From contig JAFPSR010000024.1 of NCBI GenBank assembly GCA_017413675.1, forward strand, positions 1 to 12,806: 12,806 nt of DNA, written 5' to 3'. The stretch comes from Clostridia bacterium. GTDB taxonomy: Bacteria > Bacillota_A > Clostridia > Christensenellales > UBA1750. Positions 6,508 to 12,806 of the stretch are shown here, one piece after another. The notes beneath the pieces were generated by a model. The model saw only the letters and a program-made list of their open reading frames with translations, was not told where the DNA came from and ran no database searches. The position numbers were made by a program, and so were the translations under genes. Numbering within the stretch: position 1 is the stretch's first letter; every line of letters starts with the position of its first letter.

Positions 6508-6577
6508 CTGTCGGTGCTGACGGTATGTGAATGGACACAGTGTGCCGATAGATTCTATGATTGCCGACCGTCTGGGT
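6508..6577 (+). ncRNA. ZTP (pfl-motif) riboswitch aptamer
   Basis: The leader matches the pfl motif, which binds the purine intermediate ZMP/ZTP (AICAR phosphates). P1 is CTGTCGG (6508-6514) with CCGATAG (6545-6551), seven pairs with one wobble. Inside it lies TGCTGACGG (6515-6523), matching the family's conserved segment, then P2 TGTG/CACA (6526-6529 with 6536-6539). After a short linker comes the conserved 3' element GCCGACCGTCTGGGT (6563-6577). GACGG (6519-6523) can form the pseudoknot with CCGTC (6568-6572), and P3 pairs GCC with GGT, the final consensus C being U here and giving a G-U pair. The downstream gene is pfl, the gene the motif was named after. Confidence 0.88.
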
Positions 6578-6611
6578 AACTTCGATTCTGCGAAGTTACC
6601 CTTTTGTTTTT
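6574..6611 (+). terminator. Riboswitch expression platform terminator
   Basis: An 11-bp perfect stem (GGGTAACTTCG 6574-6584 with 6591-6601), a 6-base loop, then TTTTGTTTTT (6602-6611). Its first four bases are the last four of the aptamer core, so ligand-bound aptamer and terminator exclude each other. This implies an ON switch: ZTP binding permits transcription of the pfl operon. The stop is 23 bases before the pflB ATG. Confidence 0.92.
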
Positions 6612-6634
6612 CCGGATAGAAAGGATGGTACCGA

Positions 6635-8866
6635 ATGGAGTACAGGCAGTGGGAAGATTTTCATGATGGTGTTTGGAAGTCCAATATCGATGTACGTGAT
6701 TTCATTGACAAGAACTATACCCCATACACCGGGGATGCTTCTTTCCTGAGCGGTCCGACGGAACGGACCCAAAAAGTTCTTGCCCGTCTGGAAGAACTGA
6801 AGAAACTGGAACAGGAAAGGGGAGGCGTACTGGCCATTGATACCAGCACGGTTTCCTCTCTGTGCAATTACCAGCCCGGTTACCTGGATAAGGATAATGA
6901 ACTGATTGTCGGGCTCCAGACGGATGAACCGCTGAAACGCGGCGTCAATCCGTTCGGAGGAATCCGGATGGCCAGGGCGGCCTGTGAAGCTTACGGGTAT
7001 AAACTTTCCGATAAGATCGAAGAGTACTTCAGGTACCGTACGACGCACAATGACGGTGTATTCCGTGTCTATACCGATGAAATGAAAGCAGCAAGGCACT
7101 GTGCCCTGTTGACCGGTCTGCCGGATGCCTATGGGAGGGGCCGGATTATCGGGGATTACCGCCGTGTGGCACTCTACGGCGTGGACCGTCTGATCGAGGA
7201 AAAACAGAAGGACAAAAAACAGATCGGGGAGAATTTCATGGATGTGGATAACATCCGTCTGTCCGAAGAACTGTACCAGCAGATCAACTTCCTCAACCTT
7301 CTCAAAAAGATGGCGGAGATGTACGGATATGACATCAGCCAGCCTGCCTCCAATGCAAAGGAAGCCATCCAGTGGACCTATTTTGCCTATCTGGCAGCCA
7401 ATAAGGAACAGAACGGTGCGGCGATGTCGTTCGGACGGACCTCCACATTTTTTGACATTTACCTGGAACGGGATATCCGCCGCGGGATCCTGGATGAAAC
7501 CGGTGCCCAGGAACTCCTGGATGACCTGGTGCTGAAACTGCGCTGCGCCCGCCATCTGCGTACTCCCGAATATAACGAGCTGTTCGGCGGGGATCCCATG
7601 TGGATTACCGAAAGCATCGGCGGCATGAATCTGAACCACCAGACCCTGGTGACCAAATCCTCCTTCCGTATCCTGAACACCCTGTACAACCTGGGACCGG
7701 CCCCCGAACCCAACCTGACGGTGCTTTGGAGCCAGGCGCTTCCGGAAGCATTCAAACGGTTCTGCGCAAAAGTTTCCGCGGATACGGATGCGATCCAGTA
7801 CGAAAACGATGACCTGATGCGTCCGCAGTATGGGGATGATTACGCGATTGCCTGCTGCGTTTCCGCCATGCAGGTCGGCAAGCAGATGCAATTCTTCGGG
7901 GCCAGGATGAATCTGGCTAAACTGCTGCTGCTCTCCCTGAACGGCGGGATCGACAATATGTACGGGACGAGGCTGGGCCCGCAGATGGAACCGTTTGCGG
8001 ACGAAGTGCTGGATTATAATAAGGTGCTGGAACGCTTTAAGGAATATCTGGCCTGGCTGTGCCGTTTGTATGTGAATACCATGAACTGTATCCACTATAT
8101 GCATGATAAATATGCCTATGAAAAAACGCAGATGGCTCTGCATGATACGAATGTACAGCGCCTGATGGCTTTCGGTGTGGCCGGGCTGTCTGTGATCACG
8201 GATTCCCTCTCCGCAATCAAGTATGCCAAAGTACGCCCGATCCATGATGAGAACGGGATTATCGTAGACTTTGAAAGAGAAGGGGATTTCCCCAAATACG
8301 GAAATGACGATAACCGCGTGGATGAGATCGCCGTGAATATGCTGCGCATGGTTCACGAGGAACTGCGCAAAACGCCTGCATACCGCGGAGCCCGTCATAC
8401 GCTGTCTGCACTGACCATTACGTCCAATGTTGTTTACGGGAAAAAGACCGGAGCAACTCCCGACGGCAGGAAGAAAGGCGAACCCTTTGCACCGGGCGCC
8501 AATCCCATGCATAACCGGGAAGTCAACGGGGCCCTTGCCTCCCTGAACTCCGTTTCCAAACTCCCGTATTCCTCTGCGGCGGACGGAATTTCCAACACAT
8601 TCTCCATTGTTCCGGATGCGTTGGGAAAAACAGGGGAGGAGCGGGTATTCAACCTGGTCAGTATTCTGGACGGGTACTTTATGAATGATGCCCATCATCT
8701 GAATGTGAATGTCATGAACCGGGAAACCCTGATGGATGCCTATGAACATCCCGAGGAATATCCCAACCTGACGATCCGCGTTTCCGGCTATGCTGTCAAC
8801 TTCTGCAAACTGTCCCGGGAACAGCAGCGTGAAGTGATCATGCGTACTTTCCATACCGCGGTATAA
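6635..8866 (+). CDS. pflB: Pyruvate formate-lyase (formate C-acetyltransferase)
   Basis: Cytosolic glycyl-radical enzyme converting pyruvate and CoA to acetyl-CoA and formate under anaerobic conditions. At 743 residues it is close to the family length. The adjacent active-site cysteines are C407-C408 (ACCVSAM, 406-412), and the C-terminal radical loop RVSGYAVNF (715-723) carries the radical glycine G718, which makes the active enzyme oxygen-sensitive. The vicinal cysteines, together with the adjacent canonical activase, favour a true PFL over glycerol dehydratase or other glycyl-radical relatives, which lack the pair. AAAGGA precedes the ATG at 9 bases. Transcription is gated by the ZTP riboswitch, linking formate supply to one-carbon folate status. 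The activase gene follows after three bases. Confidence 0.96.
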   Translation: MEYRQWEDFHDGVWKSNIDVRDFIDKNYTPYTGDASFLSGPTERTQKVLARLEELKKLEQERGGVLAIDTSTVSSLCNYQPGYLDKDNELIVGLQTDEPLKRGVNPFGGIRMARAACEAYGYKLSDKIEEYFRYRTTHNDGVFRVYTDEMKAARHCALLTGLPDAYGRGRIIGDYRRVALYGVDRLIEEKQKDKKQIGENFMDVDNIRLSEELYQQINFLNLLKKMAEMYGYDISQPASNAKEAIQWTYFAYLAANKEQNGAAMSFGRTSTFFDIYLERDIRRGILDETGAQELLDDLVLKLRCARHLRTPEYNELFGGDPMWITESIGGMNLNHQTLVTKSSFRILNTLYNLGPAPEPNLTVLWSQALPEAFKRFCAKVSADTDAIQYENDDLMRPQYGDDYAIACCVSAMQVGKQMQFFGARMNLAKLLLLSLNGGIDNMYGTRLGPQMEPFADEVLDYNKVLERFKEYLAWLCRLYVNTMNCIHYMHDKYAYEKTQMALHDTNVQRLMAFGVAGLSVITDSLSAIKYAKVRPIHDENGIIVDFEREGDFPKYGNDDNRVDEIAVNMLRMVHEELRKTPAYRGARHTLSALTITSNVVYGKKTGATPDGRKKGEPFAPGANPMHNREVNGALASLNSVSKLPYSSAADGISNTFSIVPDALGKTGEERVFNLVSILDGYFMNDAHHLNVNVMNRETLMDAYEHPEEYPNLTIRVSGYAVNFCKLSREQQREVIMRTFHTAV

Positions 8867-8869
8867 ACC

Positions 8870-9577
8870 ATGCTGGGAAGGATACATTCGTTTCAGAGCC
8901 TGGGGGCCGTGGATGGCCCCGGAATCCGCTGTGTCGTTTTCCTGCAGGGTTGCCCGCTTCGCTGTGTCTGCTGCCACAATCCGGATACCTGGGATTTAGC
9001 CGGAGGGGAGATTGCGGACAGTCATGCGCTCGCTGCCAAAATTTTCCGATTCCGGAATTATATCGGGAAGAACGGCGGGGTTACCGTATCAGGCGGGGAA
9101 CCGCTCCTGCAGCCCGCCTTTGTGGAGGCTTTGTTCCGGGAAATGAAAAGCGGGGGCATCCATACGGCCCTGGATACTTCCGGTTGTATATGGAACGAAC
9201 AGATCGCTTCCCTGCTGGAAGCAACGGACCTCGTTCTTCTGGATCACAAATATGCGACGGAGGATGCTTACCGGGAAAATACCCGGGGATCCATGGAGCA
9301 GACGGAAAAATTCCTGGGTGAATTGGATAAGCGTGGCATCGAAACCTGGCTTCGCAGGGTGATCATCCCGGGATTGACAGATGATTCCGCGTCCACGCAG
9401 CAATTGCGGGAAGTGGCCCGGAAATACCGCTGCGTTACAAAGGTGGAACTGCTTCCGTTCCGAAAAATCTGCATGACCAAGTACGAACAGATGGGAATTC
9501 CGTTTCCGCTGGCGGACGTACCGGAAATGCAGGAGGATGGGTTGGAACCCCTTTATGAGATCCTGAATCAGCAATAA
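8870..9577 (+). CDS. pflA: Pyruvate formate-lyase activating enzyme (radical SAM)
   Basis: Radical SAM enzyme that abstracts hydrogen from the PflB loop glycine to install its radical, using a [4Fe-4S] cluster and S-adenosylmethionine. The 235-residue length fits the short, ferredoxin-domain-free PFL activase. The cluster motif is CPLRCVCC (C28, C32, C35 as CX3CX2C) followed by H36-N37, and SGGEP for SAM binding is near residue 80. The N-terminal DGPGIR (15-20) and the later RRVIIPGLTDD and VELLPF blocks are typical of the family. An additional cysteine, C34, sits next to the last cluster ligand. The ATG is three bases after the pflB stop and has no clear SD, so translation is probably coupled. 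A strong terminator follows. Confidence 0.95.
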   Translation: MLGRIHSFQSLGAVDGPGIRCVVFLQGCPLRCVCCHNPDTWDLAGGEIADSHALAAKIFRFRNYIGKNGGVTVSGGEPLLQPAFVEALFREMKSGGIHTALDTSGCIWNEQIASLLEATDLVLLDHKYATEDAYRENTRGSMEQTEKFLGELDKRGIETWLRRVIIPGLTDDSASTQQLREVARKYRCVTKVELLPFRKICMTKYEQMGIPFPLADVPEMQEDGLEPLYEILNQQ

Positions 9578-9584
9578 ATAAATA

Positions 9585-9626
9585 CACTCTGTATATGGAA
9601 AGCATCCATATACAGAGTGCTTTTTT
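9585..9626 (+). terminator. Terminator of the pfl operon
   Basis: A 15-bp perfect stem (CACTCTGTATATGGA 9585-9599 with 9605-9619), a 5-base loop, then C and six T (9621-9626). It lies between convergent genes; on the minus strand the flank is only moderately T-rich (TATTTATTTATT), so it may also end the glycosidase operon, whose stop is at 9641. Confidence 0.92.
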
Positions 9627-9640
9627 ATGGATTAAGCCGG

Positions 9641-10933
9641 CTAGTGTACCTCTTTTTTCAGTCGGAGGATTCGGCGGACGCTTTCATCGATCCGTTCTTC
9701 ACTCAGTTCCCCGTCCGTTACGGCACGGAGTACAGCGGTGAATGCTTCCCGGTAATCGGCGGGCATCAGTACAATGTCGACACCGGCTTTCAGTGCGAGG
9801 ACAGCAGCCTCCCCGGAGGAATAGGATTGGGAAACGGCTTTCATCTCCATGGAATCGGTAATGATGATTCCTTCATAACCTAGTTCGAGTCGAAGCTTCT
9901 GTGTGACCAGGGTGGGGGAAAGGGTGGCAGGTTCCTTGGTTCCCGTGACCTGCGGCGCAGCAATGTGGGCAACCATGATCATTTCCGGACCGGCCTGCAT
10001 CCCGGCTTTGAACGGCAGGATTTCACAGGAGAGGAGCTCTTCCCAGCTTTTTTCCGTCTCGGCATACCCGCTGTGGGAATCTGTGCGGGTATCCCCATGG
10101 CCCGGGAAATGTTTCAGGCATCCGAAGATCCCATGGGCATGCAGACCATCGAGATAAGCGGAAACCATCCTGCCGACCAGTTCCGGATCTTTGCCGAAGG
10201 CCCGGCTGCCGATCACAGGATTCCGGGGATTGGTGTTTACATCCGCCACGGGGGCAAAATCAAGGTCCACTCCGTACCGTGAGAGGTACTCCCCGATTGT
10301 ACTGCCTGCGTCCCGGGCTTTCTGGATATCGCCTGTATTGCCGATTGAGCCCATTTCCGGAACCTTTGGCACCGGGAAAGCTTTATGGTTGGCAATCCGG
10401 GCGATCTTTCCGCCTTCTTCATCGATGCAGACAAGCGGACGGATTTTCCCAAGACGGTGAAGATCTTCCGTCAGGGAGACCAGCTGCTCCGGATCCTTCA
10501 GGTTTTTCCGAAACAGAACAAATCCGCCTGCAGGATATCCCGAATAGGCTTCGTGCATGGAGGAAGATACGGTCAGCACGCCGTCTGGGCTGTCCGCAAC
10601 AATCGATTCAGGACGGATAAAGAACAGCTGGCCGATTTTTTCTTCCAGGGTCAGGGAAAGGAGCAGGGTTTCAATGGGATCAGGAGTTGGCGTCGGCAGC
10701 GGGGAAGAAGTCGGGAAAAACGGGGTGACAGGAAGGGCGGGAGATGGGGCTGTGAATGCAGCCGTACCCATGGAAGGAGTAGGTTCCTGTGACGGTATAT
10801 CCGCTGGAGGGACATTGCGGCATCCGTACAGCCCAAAGCACAGACAGAAAACAAGGAGAACCGCGAGGATTCTCCCGTACGGACCGGCATGATTTCCGGC
10901 TTTCTGCATTTGGGGAAGAAAGGATTGCCGCAT
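9641..10933 (-). CDS. Family 3 glycoside hydrolase, NagZ-like lipoprotein
   Basis: Predicted exo-acting beta-N-acetylhexosaminidase of the GH3 NagZ branch, which removes GlcNAc from muropeptides or other beta-glycosides. Residues 21-37 are hydrophobic and end in a lipobox-like LYGC (C38; Tyr at -2 is atypical), followed by a Pro/Ser/Thr-rich linker to about 88, so the enzyme is probably tethered outside the membrane. The catalytic domain (89-430) has DEEGG (171-175), KHFPGHGDTRTDSH (274-287) with the NagZ-type Asp-His acid/base dyad D285/H287, and TDSMEM (359-364) with nucleophile D360. The start is uncertain: ATG at 10933, 16 bases after the preceding stop, and ATG at 10909 both lack a clear SD. 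Last gene of the minus-strand operon. Confidence 0.9.
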   Translation of the reverse strand: MRQSFLPQMQKAGNHAGPYGRILAVLLVFCLCFGLYGCRNVPPADIPSQEPTPSMGTAAFTAPSPALPVTPFFPTSSPLPTPTPDPIETLLLSLTLEEKIGQLFFIRPESIVADSPDGVLTVSSSMHEAYSGYPAGGFVLFRKNLKDPEQLVSLTEDLHRLGKIRPLVCIDEEGGKIARIANHKAFPVPKVPEMGSIGNTGDIQKARDAGSTIGEYLSRYGVDLDFAPVADVNTNPRNPVIGSRAFGKDPELVGRMVSAYLDGLHAHGIFGCLKHFPGHGDTRTDSHSGYAETEKSWEELLSCEILPFKAGMQAGPEMIMVAHIAAPQVTGTKEPATLSPTLVTQKLRLELGYEGIIITDSMEMKAVSQSYSSGEAAVLALKAGVDIVLMPADYREAFTAVLRAVTDGELSEERIDESVRRILRLKKEVH

Positions 10934-10949
10934 GGATTAAAAAGGGGGA

Positions 10950-11972
10950 TTATTCCTGCTCGAACGGATAACGCAGACCCCATTCCTTTCGTAGAATATC
11001 ACATTGCCGGAGCACGCTCAGTGTCCGGGACAACGGCACAACCGGGGATTCGGTCAGACCATCCAGAATGCAGCGGTTGACATGCTCCACTTCATACCGG
11101 AAGCCTTCATCCGGCAGACTCGGATCTTTCTGTTCGACCGGGAATGCATATTCTGTTCTTTCCGTACCCCGGACGAGAACAACGGAATCCGGACTCCAGA
11201 ACCTGGGAACGATGAGATAACCGTCTGTGCCGTAGATATAGGCGGTATCTTCCATTTTCGTACGTACCCCGCTTGCCATGAGGGCTAATTCCCCTTTGTC
11301 ATACCGGGCGACAAAAGCAGCCTGTTCATCAATCTGAAGGTGCAATTCATCCGTATCGATGGAAGCGAAGCCTTCGATTTGTTCCGGGTCTTTGTCGAAA
11401 ACGTTCTGGGCGAAATGAAGGTCATATACTCCGACATCCAGAAGGCCTCCGCCGGCATTGGCGGGATTCAGAAGGCGTCCCTGGTAACCATCGGCGGTCC
11501 GGAAGGAAAAGGTGGCCTGGAGTGTACGTACATCCCCGATCTGTTTTTCACGGATCATTTTACGGATAAACTCTACCGCAGGGAAAAAATAAGTCCATAC
11601 GGCTTCCATAAGGAATACACGGTTTTCCCTGGCACAATCGGCCATTTCCCGGAATTCGGCAGCCGTAACGGCTGCGGGCTTTTCAACCAGTACATGTTTG
11701 CCGGCATTCATGGCCCGAATGGCAAGATCATGATGCGCCTGGTGCGGGACCGGGATGTAGACAACATCTATATCGGGATCATGAATCATCTGGTCATAAG
11801 TAAGGACTTTTCCGATATTCCATTTCCCGGCCATAGCCTCGGCTGTTGCCGCTGTCCGGGAGGAAATGGCGGTAATCCGGCTGCCCTCCGCATGCAGAGC
11901 TCCCCGCAGCCAGCGGTCCAGAATAATGCCGGACCCCAGCAGACCCCATCGCAGTATTTTCTTTTCGCTCAT
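10950..11972 (-). CDS. Gfo/Idh/MocA-family oxidoreductase
   Basis: NAD(P)-dependent sugar or polyol dehydrogenase of the Gfo/Idh/MocA family, 340 residues, cytosolic. The N-terminal Rossmann domain has GLLGSG (10-15); the cofactor/catalytic EKP is at 97-99, with K98 the usual catalytic lysine. The second domain has GGGLLDVGVYDLHFA (174-188), matching the family's Asp/His active-site helix. The WTYFFP segment (126-131) recalls the dihydrodiol-dehydrogenase-like branch, but the substrate is not assignable. The start at 11972 is supported by GGGAGG four bases upstream; an in-frame ATG 19 codons earlier would overlap the preceding gene. It lies 16 bases after the FAD enzyme and 16 before the glycosidase, so the three are probably co-transcribed. 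Confidence 0.9.
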   Translation of the reverse strand: MSEKKILRWGLLGSGIILDRWLRGALHAEGSRITAISSRTAATAEAMAGKWNIGKVLTYDQMIHDPDIDVVYIPVPHQAHHDLAIRAMNAGKHVLVEKPAAVTAAEFREMADCARENRVFLMEAVWTYFFPAVEFIRKMIREKQIGDVRTLQATFSFRTADGYQGRLLNPANAGGGLLDVGVYDLHFAQNVFDKDPEQIEGFASIDTDELHLQIDEQAAFVARYDKGELALMASGVRTKMEDTAYIYGTDGYLIVPRFWSPDSVVLVRGTERTEYAFPVEQKDPSLPDEGFRYEVEHVNRCILDGLTESPVVPLSRTLSVLRQCDILRKEWGLRYPFEQE

Positions 11973-11988
11973 ATATCCTCCCATAATT

Positions 11989-12806
11989 CTAGATATGCCC
12001 CTCTGCGTGTCCGCTCTGATCTTTCCCATGAATAATCACGGTACGGTCTTCGGGTATGTAACTGTCGGGGAAGTGGATCATGACATTCTGTTTTTCCAGA
12101 CGGTCCTGCAGTGTATGGATATCCACGGAAACGTAATCGGACCCCGTTTCCAGTGCAATACGGGAAGCTTCGCCGGCTGCCTGCCCGGTCAGGATGGCTG
12201 GGGGAATCACACGCAGGAGGTCCCAGCCGTAGCCGGTCCCGTCAGCGGAACGTCCGGCCGTGATGATGTTGGGATACTGTCTGTTCAGAAGTGTACGGTA
12301 CGGAACTTCAAAAAGATGCCCGCGGTGCTCAAAGTCGTTGATGGCACAGACGGAATCCTCGAAGTGCCGGTAACAGTCCTGAACCTGCAGGGAATAATCC
12401 CCACGGATATGGCAGGTGGTTCGGAACTGGGGCATCAGGGGGAGTTGTGCAATGTCACTTTCCCCCCGGGGAAGACGATTGAAGTTTTCCAGCATGTCCG
12501 TCTGATTGCGGATCAGATAATCGGTGACTTCTTCTACGGAGAGCCCGCTCCATCTGGGCTTGTCCTGGGGCTGGTTGTCCCCGAACAGGTTGATGTTCCC
12601 GCCGGTGATCCCTGTATATGCCAGATTCACACGCCCCTTTTCAAGAGCCTGTGCGCAGGATGCCAGACTGATTGCCTTCCCGATGTAGGTGTAATAATTC
12701 TGTCCGGCTGGTCGAAGTAGACGCTGCTGGCAGGAACGGTGATCTGCGTCTGTCTGGTCGGAATGCTGCGCGAGGAGTCCGTACTCGTGCTGACCGTTGT
12801 GTCGAC
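11989..12806 (-). CDS. FAD-dependent oxidoreductase, C-terminal part
   Basis: The reading frame stays open to the right edge on the minus strand, so this is the C-terminal part (about 272 residues) of a larger protein; a GTG at 12630 is an internal codon rather than a likely start. The sequence resembles the FAD-dependent oxidoreductase family that includes proteins annotated as xanthan-lyase-like (Pfam FAD_oxidored type). Typical is the C-terminal block with an IRGDY-like segment, EVPYRTLLN, then NIITAGRSADGTGYGWDLLR and a GQAAGEAS helix, the FAD-contacting end of the fold. The Rossmann GxGxxG motif would be outside the window. It is the upstream partner of the Gfo/Idh dehydrogenase and glycosidase; substrate unknown, sugar-related by context only. 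Confidence 0.8.
   Translation of the reverse strand, partial: RHNGQHEYGLLAQHSDQTDADHRSCQQRLLRPAGQNYYTYIGKAISLASCAQALEKGRVNLAYTGITGGNINLFGDNQPQDKPRWSGLSVEEVTDYLIRNQTDMLENFNRLPRGESDIAQLPLMPQFRTTCHIRGDYSLQVQDCYRHFEDSVCAINDFEHRGHLFEVPYRTLLNRQYPNIITAGRSADGTGYGWDLLRVIPPAILTGQAAGEASRIALETGSDYVSVDIHTLQDRLEKQNVMIHFPDSYIPEDRTVIIHGKDQSGHAEGHI

Noticed and set aside
6596..8977. A 793-codon open frame on the minus strand
   Set aside because: It lies entirely opposite pflB and the start of pflA, which carry intact active-site motifs; the antisense frame has low-complexity His/Ile/Phe-rich composition and no domain.

Overview
The window looks like a chromosomal segment from an anaerobic low-to-mid-GC Gram-positive bacterium (Bacillota, most likely Clostridia). 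Support comes from the AGGAGG-type ribosome binding sites, strong TTGACA/TATAAT-like promoters, many intrinsic terminators, tRNAs with encoded CCA in two dense clusters, and an oxygen-sensitive glycyl-radical enzyme. The exact genus cannot be read from the sequence alone.

Layout, left to right. (1) 1-311, minus: a tRNA cluster Arg(TCT)-His(GTG)-Gln(TTG)-Lys(TTT), the last cut by the left edge, with a consensus promoter at 357-385. (2) 466-1799, minus: rph and rdgB, overlapping by four bases, driven by an extended -10 promoter. (3) 1884-2670, minus: a glycerophosphodiester phosphodiesterase with its own terminator and a leader of about 130 nt. (4) 2868-4820, plus: an unrecognised lipoprotein that starts at TTG, an intervening terminator, and a galactose-mutarotase-like protein. 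(5) 4930-5603, plus: a second tRNA operon Pro-Glu-Ile2(CAT)-Thr-Tyr-Leu with a near-consensus promoter and a strong bidirectional terminator. (6) 5623-6285, minus: an SGNH/GDSL hydrolase. (7) 6455-9626, plus: pyruvate formate-lyase and its radical-SAM activase behind a leader that folds as a ZTP (pfl) riboswitch, with an overlapping intrinsic terminator. (8) 9641-12806, minus: an apparent operon of an FAD-dependent oxidoreductase (cut by the right edge), a Gfo/Idh/MocA dehydrogenase and a lipoprotein-type family 3 glycoside hydrolase.

How they work together. The clearest regulatory unit is the pfl operon. ZTP/ZMP accumulates when 10-formyl-tetrahydrofolate is short; binding to the leader should block the terminator and raise formate production by PflB, which PflA activates. 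Formate then feeds one-carbon folate metabolism. The right-hand minus-strand operon looks like carbohydrate handling: a surface exo-glycosidase plus two cytosolic redox enzymes, substrate unknown. The remaining genes are mostly housekeeping (tRNA supply, tRNA 3' maturation, nucleotide sanitation, phospholipid diester breakdown). No CRISPR array, insertion sequence, prophage or defence system was seen.
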